Shown here piece by piece: positions 49,749 through 61,400 of a stretch of DNA of 64,000 nt. Below the pieces are notes generated by a model. That model was not told where the DNA came from, made no database searches, and was given only the letters and a program-made list of their open reading frames with translations. Source of the DNA: Cladorhizidae sp. MBARI D1340-BT2 (lineage: Eukaryota; Porifera; Demospongiae; Poecilosclerida; Cladorhizidae); contig JAQNBH010000004.1 in NCBI GenBank assembly GCA_028752905.1, forward strand, positions 34,077,355-34,141,354. Reading direction: 5' to 3'. How positions within the stretch are numbered: the stretch's first letter is position 1; each line of letters starts with the position of its first letter. The translations under genes were made by a program, and so were the position numbers.

Positions 49749-49854
49749 TCAAAGTGATTTCTAGTAAGATACAAGCTTCGTGTATGTTGTGTGCGTGTTT
49801 TAGCAGCAACATTTTCAAAACTACATACAGAGCAAGTGCATACATACGCAGAGA

Positions 49855-50485
49855 GACGAGGGAGGAGAAGGAACGATGTAGCTACATACAGGGGAAGAGC
49901 ATACATACACAGAGAGACAGTGGAGGAGAAGGAACGATGTTGCTACATACAGGGGAAGAGCATACATACACAGAGAGACAGTGGAGGAGAAGGAACGATG
50001 TTGCTACATACAGGGGAAGAGCATACATACACAGAGAGACAGTGGAGGAGAAGGAACGATGTAGCTACATACAGGGGAAGAGCATACATACACAGAGAGA
50101 CAGTGGAGGAGAAGGAACGATGTAGCTACATACAGGGGAAGAGCATACATACACAGAGAGACAGTGGAGGAGAAGGAACGATGTAGCTACATACAGGGGA
50201 AGAGCATACATACACAGAGAGACAGTGGAGGAGAAGGAACGATGTAGCTACATACAGGGGAAGAGCATACATACACAGAGAGACAGTGGAGGAGAAGGAA
50301 CGATGTAGCTACATACAGGGGAAGAGCATACATACACAGAGAGACAGTGGAGGAGAAGGAACGATGTAGCTACATACAGGGGAAGAGCATACATACACAG
50401 AGAGACAGTGGAGGAGAAGGAACGATGTAGCTACATACAGGGGGAGTGCATACATACACAGAGAGACAGTGGAGGAGAAGGAACG
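49855..50485 (+). repeat. 61-bp minisatellite, about 10 copies
   Basis: Units carry CAGTGGAGGAGAAGGAACGA, TGTAGCTACATACAGGGG and AAGAGCATACATACACAGAG. The period of 61 makes successive units change frame. Copies differ mainly at TGTAGC/TGTTGC. Confidence 0.95.
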
Positions 50486-50489
50486 GTGT

Positions 50490-53030
50490 TAGATGGAAAT
50501 GTAAGAGCAAGTTCCGGAATATTAACAGGGGACTGGGAAAGAGAGAGAAGAACACCATTACTATGCGAGCAAAGAAACGTCCAGAGAGAGCTGAACAGAG
50601 AAAGGCAGAGACTAGCGAGAATAAGTACAAGTGAAAGTGCCAGCAATGCAAACTCCTACCTTGGGCCCATGTCCACCCTGTGCCAGCATTGGCATGCCTT
50701 AAGGTTCAATATGGAGGCCCTGAACTGCTGCCACAATGGCAAGAATAGTCTACCACATGCAAACATGTGTAGAGTCAATTAGTATAATGGCTTCTAGCAC
50801 TAATGAAGGGTGGGGTGGGTGGGGGGGTGGGAATGGCATTCCCTGCAGTCCCTGGCTAATACTTACACTGACCAAGACAGGACCTGGTGGTACAAAAAAA
50901 TACTGAAAAAGATAAACCAAGGAGTGTCCCACCACACCTGTAGATGGGGGGGGGGGGGGGTTTGGGAGGAGAAGGGTGGGGGTTTGTTTACCATTCAAGC
51001 CCCCCAACTGTGGGACTATTCACCTGATTATTCCAGCAATTTAATACTGACAATATTGTCAGCAGAGCTATATATTTAGCGGAGCTTGCTGCAATTCTTG
51101 CTGCCTTACTGTTCTGGGGGGCAGCACACTCGTCCAGCTCCATTGGTTCCCAGAGATAGTGCATCAGAAACTCTGCAAAGCTGTTCTTGGAGGTGTGGCC
51201 TTCAACATTTGTCCAAAAAAAACAGAACCAAAAAAATACTCGCTGATCAAAGATGAAGAATGTTTGTTGCCTAATATCACCGGCCATACCCAACAGAAGT
51301 TCTTGAGAGTGACTGTGACAGAAGCTAGTAGTGATGAACGACTTGGCATGGAAAACTTTGCCTGGTGAAGAAGAGGTTCCAGGGTTTCATCTATGGAGGG
51401 GGAGGGGGGTTAACCACCCCCAATCAGGATCTTTGGGGGGGATATCCCTCACACCATTTTTCACTGACACCAAAGTTCAAATGCAAGTTGACTGTGTAGA
51501 ACTTTTATTTTACAGCCCCATGGATATTGACAGTATCAGGGTGAGATTTGCTTAATACTATTCCACCTAGTGTGAATGATCAAGGACTAGTAGTACAGCT
51601 TATAGTAACTTATATAGAGAAAAGACAAATGGTTGGTTACGTAGTAAGTTTACAGCAACGCAGTAACAACAGTTACTGTTAACTCTATTTTTCAGTTCAC
51701 TACAATGAAGGCCATTTCTTCACGTGATAGTGAATTGTTCAATACAAATCACCTTCAACATGCAGCAAGAAAAAACAAAAAATGCCACTAGAAAGCCTTT
51801 TTAATGGGCACATATGAATCAGGACCCTAGCATAAATATCATAATAAAACCACGTGGTCATACCCTTTCGCATCATCCGATCAAGTCAATACTGGCATAA
51901 TCCCCCCCCCACCCAATCGTGTAATGTGGTGGCTGCACAGTAGCACCGACTAATCTATCTGCATACCGTACCTGCTGAACCCCCCCCCCCACCCCCCCAC
52001 CCCTCCCCCCCAGTTGAAAAATCTTGGATGAAACCCTGTGTTCGGATATGGATTTCACTGTTTCAGAAAACAAGAGGAAGGGGTGCACAAAGAGCTGAGA
52101 AGTGAACAGTGGAGCAGCTCACACCTGGTGTCCATTACTATGGTGTGCACGCCATTGACAATATTGACATTGCACTGAAGCTATTGAAGAATGGGCAGTG
52201 TGACACTTGTGTGAAATGGTTCCACTATTCTTGTGAACATTGGACTTGGTTCCAAACTTGAAAGTTATCTTTGTGTAGAACGTGTTTGCGAGAATTATCA
52301 TTAATTTGGAATTTTGGTGGCATATAATTTCCCATGCTTTTAATGATCAAAAACATGATAAAAAACATTGTTCAAAACACTCCATACACAACATTATACA
52401 GACAGTGCCACCCACACAATATCTGTCTTGTGCTCAGTTCCTTGACTGAGAGTCAATTGTCCCAGGATGTAGGGTGGGGCTGGAATGGGAATTGATATTA
52501 AAAACCCAAGGAGGGGGGGCCACAAATCCCAAACTTGGCCCCTCCTATACCCATCCTATACCCACCTGGGTGGGGGTGGAGGCATTACATAGCACTCAAG
52601 CAAGTATACATGAAGCAGAATTCTTCAGTGGCCAGCTTTCAACCATGATGGGCTAGTTGCCATGGGGATATTACCACAGATTATAGTTTTCAGTTAGAAT
52701 CATATCCCCTATGTAGAGCCCAAGAGTAGCATGTTAGGCACTACTTCACTACTTGCCAATATTTAACCCCTTCAGGTATACATTCGTAAGGAGGGACACC
52801 CTCCACTTCTTTGCTTTCAAAATGCCTTCCCCCTACAACTCCTCCAGTATAGAGCTATCGTGTGTGCATTAAAGCCACCATGATTAATCCCAACACAACA
52901 CGAGACTCACCTGCAGTGTCTAGTCTTGAGAACCAGAAATGCGCGGTAAAAATAAAAATGTGTGTTTCAGTGAGTGGAGTCCAAGGTTGTCCCTTACCAA
53001 ATCCTCCGTCAAGTCTAATAGCGGTTATAT
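50490..53030. other. LIG4-CNTLN intergenic sequence
   Basis: Mixed unique sequence with several G- or C-runs (50812-50825, 50946-50960, 51400-51412, 51902-51910, 51981-52010). Words CAGGGTTTCATC (51384) and GATGAAACCCTG (52030) look like diverged ends of the CAGGGTTTCATTTAG family. No exon or promoter motif could be supported. Confidence 0.4.
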
Positions 53031-53060
53031 CTGTGAAGGTACCTTACCAAACAACTGAAT

Positions 53061-53207
53061 ATGCAGCAGGGCTTTAACTACGAGATACCTGCGAAAATGG
53101 AGAAAGACGTTAGAAGCAAGCCTCTGTCTACATCTACTGGCTCTCATTACTCAAGGAAGTTGAAGAGCAGGGTAAAAGAACTGACTGAAGAGCTGAAGCA
53201 ATCAGAA
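53061..53207 (+). CDS. CNTLN: Centlein, coding exon 1
   Basis: Centlein is a large coiled-coil centrosomal protein that links centrioles. The first in-frame ATG is 53061 (MQQGFNYEIPAK), but the ATG at 53097 has the better context (AAAATGG); a TGA at 53034-53036 closes the frame upstream. The exon reads MEKDVRSKPLSTSTGSHYSR then KLKSRVKELTEELKQSE and ends at the donor TCAGAA|GTGAGC in phase 0. The heptad-like ELTEELKQ stretch directly precedes the diagnostic exon 2. Confidence 0.7.
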
Positions 53208-53361
53208 GTGAGCGGGATGCATCATTTAAATGTTGAACCGATTTTTTCCCGTTGTTGTAATTTTACTCAAATGACAATGGCTACATAAAAAAGAGGATTC
53301 TTGTCCAACTAATTCCCTGCTAATGAATGCTTTCTTAACATTCTGTGATACATGTGTGCAG

Positions 53362-53450
53362 GTTGATAAGGACTTTGTGTGGTCGCTATGGAGGCAGGCC
53401 CAGCAGGAGCTGCCTGATGTGTCTGCCATTATAGACATGGTGGTTGCTCG
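53362..53450 (+). CDS. CNTLN: Centlein, exon 2
   Basis: 89 nt: 29 codons plus two bases. Acceptor TGTGTGCAG|GTTGAT, donor GCTCG|GTGAGT. VDKDFVWSLWRQAQQELPDV and SAIIDMVVA match the conserved N-terminal motif of centlein (D-K-x-F-V-W-S-L-W, then L-V-V-x-R-E). The split Arg codon is completed at 57790. Confidence 0.82.
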
Positions 53451-53514
53451 GTGAGTGTATCACTACACCTTATCATACTGTAGCAGCAGCAGCAGGAGAA
53501 TAATGAACTATTAT

Positions 53515-53663
53515 ATATAATATACATGGTGACGAGATCCAAGGAAGGTGGCCGATGGGACTGAAAACATTTATATATATATATTATATATATTTATATA
53601 TATATATAAATAATATATTTATATTTATATAATATATTTATATAAATATATATATATAAATAT

Positions 53664-53696
<33 letters not shown>

Positions 53697-53700
53697 AATT
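53515..53700 (+). repeat. TATATAAATA microsatellite
   Basis: AT-only tract in CNTLN intron 2, abutting the hammerhead-like motif. Confidence 0.9.
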
Positions 53701-53736
53701 CAATGCCTTTCTCAATAATCAGCTCTCATTTACTCA

Positions 53737-53800
53737 CTCGGTATTTCGGCTAGACGCTCTGGCCTTCATCAGAGATGCTAAGACTCAGTTGATTACCGAG
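53737..53800 (-). ncRNA. Hammerhead-ribozyme-like motif
   Basis: On the minus strand: CTCGGTA (53800-53794), AATC, a stem I-like stretch, CTGATGA (53772-53766), a hairpin closed by GGC/GCC, GAAA (53747-53744), then TACCGAG (53743-53737). CTCGGTA and TACCGAG pair perfectly as stem III. CUGAUGA and GAAA are the invariant hammerhead cores, and ATC is an acceptable cleavage triplet. Weaknesses are a bulged A in stem III, an A at the first stem II position and poor stem I pairing. Such motifs mark Penelope-like elements and some satellites. Confidence 0.45.
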
Positions 53801-53907
53801 AAAGCCATTGTATCTACTGTGTATATCAACTGAGAATTTGTTGATAGTTTAAATATATACTTTCTTTTTAACGCCTACTAATGCTTAGTCATTGCTCTCA
53901 GGCTTTG

Positions 53908-54035
53908 ATATATATATATATATATATATATATTATGTATAATTATGTATCATTATATAATTATAAATACATGTATATATATATTATATTATTTATTATC
54001 ATTTTTTTTGGGGGGGGGGGGGGGGGGGGGGGGGA
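53908..54035 (+). repeat. TA microsatellite and poly-G tract
   Basis: TA repeats from 53908, then about 24 G at 54010-54034 broken only by one A near the end. Of interest for assembly quality. Confidence 0.9.
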
Positions 54036-54539
54036 GGTTGAACTAATTCTAATCACATTCCGCAATTTTCTGTTCTTTCAATAACCATTATTCTGTACCG
54101 TGTACTGCATGTTACTATAAATATGTATTGTAAAGAAGGAATTGAATGGTGGAGGTGATGTTGGCATGTAAAATGTGGGCAGCTGTTTTTATTGCTAAAT
54201 ATAAGCACGCGTGCTTGTTACTTGCCACAGTTAGGTCAAATAAGCAATAAGCAGTTATTTTTATATAATAAAGTCATGCCTGATTTGAAAAACAACCCTC
54301 TGACATTAAACTTTCCATAAACACATTCGATATTCTCACTTAGGCCAGATGATACTTTATTAAGCAGTAATGGCAGTGTTTGTTTGGCGAGATGCAGCAC
54401 CACCGAGCCAAGCCAGCAGTGTGTACACTGGCAACAATAGATGGACAACCTTTTGACTTCTAAAAGGTAGTCTGTCTGAATCATAGTCTGAATTGTCTGT
54501 CTCATCTGTCTGTTTTCAGTCATCCATTACCATCAGCAT

Positions 54540-55140
54540 CTCTCTCTCTCGTTCTCTTCTGACTGTGTAGCCAGTTCTCTCTCTTCAGCTAATTGTGCAG
54601 CAAGTTCTTTCTCCTCTGCTGTCTATATAATCAGTTCTCTCTCCTCTACAGTCTATTTAGCCATTCTCTGGCCTCTACAGACTATTTAGCCAACTCTGTT
54701 GTCTATATAATCAGTTCTCTCTCCTGTACTGTCTACATGTACATATGGCCAGTTCTCTCTCTTCTACAGTCTATTTAGCCATTCTCTCGCCTCTACAGAC
54801 TATTTAGCCAACTCTGTTGTCTATATAATCAGTTCTCTCTCCTATACTGTCTACATGTACATATGGCCAGTTCTCTCTCTTCTACAGTCTATTTAACCAA
54901 CTCTGTTGTCTATATAATCAGTTCTCTCTCCTGTCTGTCTATATATATGGCCAGTTCTCTCGCTTCTACAGTCTATTTAGCCAACTCTGTTGTCTATATA
55001 ATCAGTTCTCTCTCCTGTACTGTCTACATGTACATATGGCCAGTTCTCTCTCTTCTACAGACTATTTAGCCAACTCTGTTGTCTGTATAATCAGTTCTCT
55101 CTCCTGTACTGTCTATATATATGGCCAGTTCTCTCTTCCT
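54540..55140 (+). repeat. Complex CT-rich minisatellite in CNTLN intron 2
   Basis: Blocks of CAGTTCTCTCTCCTGTACTG, TCTACATGTACATATGGC, TCTACAGTCTATTTAGCC and AACTCTGTTGTCTATATAA recur five to six times with deletions, a higher-order unit of roughly 100-130 bp. Confidence 0.9.
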
Positions 55141-55277
55141 ACACTCTGTCTATCTTGGGACTTTAACTGATTGTCTGCTGAATTAAAACTTTTTATTCAT
55201 TGTAGCTATTGATTCTTTCTTGCCGTAATAATCTCTTCATGTCATAGAATACACAATAAGCTGCAGTTGGTGTAAGA

Positions 55278-55326
55278 GTCACCTGACCAGTCACCTGACC
55301 AGTCACCTGACCAGTCACCTGACCAG
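55278..55326 (+). repeat. 12-bp repeat, 4 copies
   Basis: TCACCTGACCAG repeated four times exactly. Confidence 0.95.
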
Positions 55327-55786
55327 CATCAGCACTGGCATAACTACATGTAGTACCTCGACGTTACTGTTACCAATTAAAGTCATTTACATACTAAGCA
55401 TTTCAAAGAGGAATAGATTGTCTTCAACCTCCTCCCCCCAAAATAATAATAAATGCTATTTGAAACGATGCTGAACATCCACCTTTAAAAACGTTATACA
55501 TGTACCAGTTTCTCAGGATAACTCTAATGTTATTATTGTTATGCACACACAGGCACACACAGGATCTTAAGTGGTGTGGCATTGGCTCGTAACTAAGCAC
55601 CAGCCCCCTTCATTTCCTTGTGGCAAGAACAATCGGCAGCTACTGGATCAGCTTAGCTAGGCTGAATATTAAGCATGCATACGACCGTGGATGTGATGCC
55701 GACAAACTTTACCGTTTTTTATGTTTTGCTGTCTGGCTTGAGAAACAGATTCAGGATTTCTTTATTTTATTTCTTTTAGGGGGCTC

Positions 55787-55808
55787 CCCCCCCCCCCCCC
55801 CCCCCCCC
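55787..55808 (+). repeat. Poly-C tract
   Basis: About 22 C. Flanking 55330-56300 shows no recognisable gene. Confidence 0.9.
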
Positions 55809-56311
55809 ACACACAGAGTTTTTGTAATTAGAAGGAACAGATCTGAGGAACTCTATGGCATATACAAAGGAAATGACACTATTCTTTGCATTCCATACAC
55901 TTACAATGTTATCCAAATCGTCGTCTGGTAATGTTTGTAGTGATTCTACGGCATTTTTCATTAAATAAGAGATAAGAGAGGTTTGTTCTCCAATGCTACT
56001 TCTCAACTAGTTTTTAACTATCTTCACCTTTGGCTTCAACAAACACAGTTGCCAACAGGAATTGATACACAGATGGTATATAGCCAAAGTGTTTATTATG
56101 AACATTTCATTGGTCACCAGTTCTTTTGCAATTCTGATGCTAAATCTTCCTTTGGCTTTTGAGTGAGTTAGTGTTGGAAAGTCTTCCATTCAGTGCGAAT
56201 TTTAGGTGATGCATATGAAGGATATGAAGGCTGGTTTAGAGTATTCCTCACCTTCAAGGGTGTCTGCTTTCTGGCCACTCCATAATGACTGTCAGAATGT
56301 CCACCAAATCT

Positions 56312-56870
56312 TCACCATAATGCTGATATCCAGAAGATTTTGGGTTTCTTTGGATCAAAAATAGTAAATACGGATGCAACATCTTGAGAACAGTATCTTG
56401 GAAGGTCAGTCATGGTGACCTTTATATCAGTGACTTTCTCCAGATTTCCTTGAATACCCCTCGCAACTCCAGTACGGTACCCAGTTAGCAGCAGGTAACA
56501 CTGCATTATCAAATGTGCGTAGAGTTCCGTCAACAAGAGAGGATATGACGTCCATTTAGAGTTTTGCTCTACTTGAGGGAAGACATAATCAAGGAGAAGA
56601 AGAGCTGAAACTGTTGACTTGTTACTCAAAACTCGACTTATCCCCAATGCTTTGGGGTCGTGTGTGTGTTCCTAGATGTCATTGAGAGCAAGAGTAATGG
56701 CCACAGTTCTCTCTCACTGTTTCTACACATCATACATGAGACAACCAACGTGTGTCAGGTGTCTTGATGATCAGCCATCTTGAGTACACGTTGGACCTCC
56801 TTCAAATGCTCAGCTCTTTGGGGTGATAGTGAAAGAATTTCTGCAGAGTAGTAAGTGTAAATATACTCCT
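56312..56870 (-). pseudogene. hAT-type transposase relic (KIAA1586/ZBED-like)
   Basis: Read leftwards: PDTRWLSHV near 56750, then after breaks STVSALLLLDYVFPQVEQNS, GNLEKVTDIKVTMTDLPRYC and SQDVASVFTIFDPKK. S-D-T-R-W-L-S-H, L-L-D-Y-x-x-P-Q-V, and the E-K-x-x-x-I-K-x-T ... F-x-I-F-D-P-K-K order match a hAT-derived family. Several stops and gaps are present. No terminal repeats were found. It differs from the GTF2IRD2-like element at 5.8-8.3 kb. Confidence 0.6.
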
Positions 56871-57110
56871 AGATAGCACCGAGTCGCCCTTTTGAGGGGT
56901 CCCAAATATGGGGAAGAGACCCCCCTAGATGTGCGCCCACTCTGACCTGCCCTCCCCCCTTCTATGTACGTCTAAACCTCCATTCCCCCCCTCTCCCCTC
57001 CTCTCCCCCTCTGGGTAAATTTCTGAAGAAGCCCTGAGATTGTCATTGCAATGCACTGGAGCCTTCTGGTTGTATAATTACAATGATAAGTTCTTTGCTA
57101 TGCAAGTGGG

Positions 57111-57139
57111 GAGGGGGGGGGGGGGGGGGGGGGGGGGGT
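57111..57139 (+). repeat. Poly-G tract
   Basis: About 28 G with one T near the end. Another G/C-rich patch lies at 56925-57015. Confidence 0.9.
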
Positions 57140-57789
57140 GGATAGAAAATAGATTATAAATGGAACATACACATCATACACTGTACATGCAGTCCCTTGA
57201 AAACTCTAATTTCACCTTTGCACAAGTTTGGGGGTATTTACGATGTACAGTAGGATGAAGCGCCATACATTTTTTTAACGACCATGCAGTAATCTGAAGA
57301 GTAGAAAACTAGAACCTTCCAAAATCAGGTGGTGTAAGTGCAACTTTCCCTTGAGGTGGCGGTCAGTGGAATCTGCTGGATCCCTCCTCTGGTGGTTTTG
57401 ACACTATTGCCCGTCATGAAGACCACATGACAACATTTCCAACACCAAGTCAATATTTAGTCTCACGTATTACCGGTTGATGGTGACAGTTATGAACGAA
57501 CCTTAACGAATTTAGTGTTTTATTTTTTTCCGCTTAAGGGAAAAAATGGAGGGGGCCAAATAACATAAGATGCCCTCCCCTCCCCCTCCCCCAACTAAAA
57601 ACAGGTGAGTCCACCATTTTGAAATAGGGGGCAAACCAATCAAGGGGCTCTCCCTGGTATTCAATAATGGAGCACTCCCTGGTAGGCACACACACACATA
57701 CACTTTCTCTTGCTCACACACATACTTCAAATGTAAAGAGTGCAGCTGTTGTTGGTTTTACTGAGTGTTTGTAATATGTTTTCTTTCAG

Positions 57790-57865
57790 TGAGCAGCAGA
57801 AACAGGCTCAAGATACAAGCCACTTACTGCAAGCTTTGAAGGAGAAAGATCAAGAGTTGGAAATG
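57790..57865 (+). CDS. CNTLN: Centlein, exon 3
   Basis: 76 nt: one base plus 25 codons. Acceptor TTTCTTTCAG|TGAGCA, donor GAAATG|GTAGGA in phase 0. Joined to exon 2 it reads VVAREQQKQAQDTSHLLQAL then KEKDQELEM, the start of the long coiled coil. The gene continues beyond the right edge; no later exon is visible before 64000. Confidence 0.82.
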
Positions 57866-58490
57866 GTAGGACCTCTTACGTATATATACACTCTGGTATT
57901 GGTGGGGGGTGGGGTTATGTGTGGGCGTGCTCCAAGTTTTCTTGCCACCCTTATGTCTTTTCCAACTAGAGACCCTTCCAGTGTGAGTCCACTAGATCCA
58001 CTTTCAGTCTGCCTCCACACACGCCCACCATCTTTCCCCGGGAATGTCCCGGGAAACTTGTGTCTGTCCCGGGATGTTCCTAATGAGTGACAGATGTACA
58101 GCATGTATCCTGGAATCCGGGCTAGTGCTAGTGGTATTACATAAAGCCCACGATATTCTAGGGCTAGGGCAATGAGTAGAGTTTATCTAGGGACTAGGGT
58201 AGAACTAGGGGCATGGGGGTCGTCCCTGGCTGGTCCCGAGTAACTCAGTAATCACCGGGATGTAGAAAGGTTGTGACAGTTCTGATATCCCTCGGGGTTC
58301 AATGTACACGTACTCGTCCACATATCCTTTCTTGATCTACGAGGCCTTGCTAAGTGAATATGTAGCCTCCCAGTAATCTACAGAGGGAGCTCGTTGACAC
58401 ATGTGTGTGAGTTGTGAGTGCTCCAACAGGTGCATAACCTAAATATTACCAGCAGGTAAGGTGGTGAGTGACAAGCATGTTTACAAAACC
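57866..58490. other. CNTLN intron 3, proximal part
   Basis: Unique sequence with scattered CTAGGG words at 58150-58215, resembling those in the 12.9-13.5 kb minisatellite. No gene signal. Confidence 0.5.
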
Positions 58491-58493
58491 TGA

Positions 58494-61400
58494 CAGCTCA
58501 CACCTGTAGATGTCATTGATGTCATTAGATCTGGTCAGCACACACCATTAGGTGTCATTCAAACACATCTGGTCAGCACACACCTGTAGGTGTCAATACT
58601 ATCAGACACATCTGGTCAGCACACACCTGTAGGTGTCATTGATATCAAACACATCTGGTCAGCACACACCAGTAGGTGTCATTCAAACACATCTGGTCAG
58701 CACACTTCTGTAGATGTCATTACATCAAACACATCTGGTCAGCACACACTTGTTGATGTCATTACCATCAAACACATCTGGTCAGCACACACCTGTAGGT
58801 GTCATTACCATCAACCACATCTAGTCAGCACACACCTGTAGGTGTCATTACTATCAAACACATCTGTCAGCACACACCTGTAGGTGTCATTCAAACATAT
58901 CTGGTCAGCACACACCTGTAGGTGTCATTACCATCAAACACATCTGGTCAGCACACACCTGTAGGTGTCATTACCATCAACCACATCTAGTCAGCACACA
59001 CCTGTAGGTGTCATTACTATCAAACACATCTGTCAGCACACACCTGTAGGTGTCATTCAAACATATCTGGTCAGCACACACCTGTAGGTGTCATTACCAT
59101 CAACCACATCTGGTCAGCACACACCTGTAGGTGTCATTACTATCAACACATCTGGTCAGTACACACCTGTAGGTGTCATTACCATCAACCACATCTGGTC
59201 AGCACACACCTGTAGATGTCATTACCATCAAACACATCTGGTCAGCACACACCTGTAGGTGTCATTACCATCAAACACATCTGGTCAGCACGCACCTGTA
59301 GGTGTCATTACCATCAAACACATCTGGTCAGCACACACCTGTAGGTGTCATTACCATCAAACACATCTGGTCAGCACACACCTGTAGGTGTCATTACCAT
59401 CAAACACATCTGGTCAGCACACACCTGTAGGTGTCATTCAAACACATCTGGTCAGCACACACCTGGAGGTGTCATTCAAACACATCTGGTCAGCACACAC
59501 CTGTAGGTGTCAATACTATCAGACACATCTGGTCAGCACACACCATTAGGTGTCATTCAAACACATCTGGTCAGCACACACCTGTAGGTGTCAATACTAT
59601 CAGACACATCTGGTCAGCACACACCTGTAGGTGTCATTGATATCAAACACATCTGGTCAGCACGCATCTGTAGGTTTCATTACCATCAAACACATCTGGT
59701 CAGCGTACACCTGTAGGTGTCATTACCATCAAACACATCTGGTCAACACACACCTGTAGATGTCATTACCATCAAACACATCTGGTCAGCACACACCTGT
59801 AGATGTCATTCAAACACATCTGGTCAGCACACACCTATAGGTGTCATTACCATCAACCAGATCTGGTCAGCACACGCCTATAGGTGTCATTACCATCAAG
59901 CACATCTGGTCAGCACACACCTGTAGATGTCATTACCATCAAACACATCTGGTCAGCACACACCTGTAGGTGTCATTACCATCAAACACATCTGTCAGCA
60001 CACACCTGTAGGTGTCATTACCATCAAAAACATCCAGTCAGCACACACCTGTAGGTGTCATTACTATCAAACACATCTGTCAGCACACACCTGTAGGTGT
60101 CATTACCATCAAACACATCTGGTCAGCACACACCTGTAGGTGTCATTACCATCAAACACATCTGGTCAGCACACACCTGTAGGTGTCATCAAACACATCT
60201 GGTCAGCACACACCTGTAGGTGTCATTACCATCAAACACATCTGGTCAGCACACACCTGTAGGTGTCATCAAACACATCTGGTCAGCACACACCTATAGG
60301 TGTCATTACCATCAACCAGATCTGCTCAGCACACACCTGAAGGTGTCATTGCTATCAAACACATCTGGTCAGCACACACCTGTAGGTGTCATTGCTATCA
60401 AACACATCTGGTCAGCACACACCAGTAGGTATCATTCAAACACATCTGGTCAGCACACACCTATAGGTGTCATTACCATCAACCAGATCTGGTCAGCACA
60501 CACCTATAGGTGTCATTATCATCAAACACATCTGGTCAGCACACACCTGAAGGTGTCATTGCTATCAAACACATCTGGTCAGCACACACCTGTAGATGTC
60601 ATTACCATCAAACACATCTGTCAGCACACACCTGTAGGTGTCATTACCATCAACCACATCTGGTCAGCACACACCTGTAGGTGTCATTACTATCAACACA
60701 TCTGGTCAGTACACACCTGTAGGTGTCATTACCATCAACCACATCTGGTCAGCACACACCTGTAGATGTCATTACCATCAAACACATCTGGTCAGCACAC
60801 ACCTGTAGGTGTCATTACCATCAAACACATATGGTCAGCACACACCTGTAGGTGTCATTACCATCAAACACATCTGGTCAGCACACACCTGTAGGTGTCA
60901 TTACCATCAAACACATCTGGTCAGCACACACCTGTAGATGTCATTACCATCAAACACATCTGGTCAGCACACACCTGTAGGTGTCATTACCATCAACCAC
61001 ATCTGGTCAGCGTACACCTATAGGTGTCATTACCATAAACCACATCTTGTCAGCACACATCTGTAGATGTCATTCAAACACATCTGGTCAGCATACACCT
61101 GTAGGTGTCATTACCATCAAACACATCTGGTCAACACACACCTGTAGATGTCATTACCATCAAACACATCTGGTCAGCACACACCTGTAGGTGTCATTCA
61201 AACACATCTGGTCAGCACGCATCTGTAGATGTCATTACCATCAAACACATCTGGTCAGCGTACACCTATAGGTGTCATTACCATCAACCACATCTTGTCA
61301 GCACACACCTGTAGATGTCATTCAAACACATCTGGTCAGCATACACCTCTAGGTGTCATTACCATCAAACACATCTGGTCAGCACACACCTGTAGGTGTC

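Noticed and set aside
49250..49906. 218-codon minus-strand ORF repeating SSLVSSVTCSYG
   Set aside because: By-product of a 39-bp minisatellite; no signal or anchor sequence continues outside the repeat in a convincing way.
51060..51370. Overlapping ORFs on both strands (for example FFWTNVEGHTSKNSFAEFLM)
   Set aside because: No recognisable domain, no splice or start context, and both strands are equally open.
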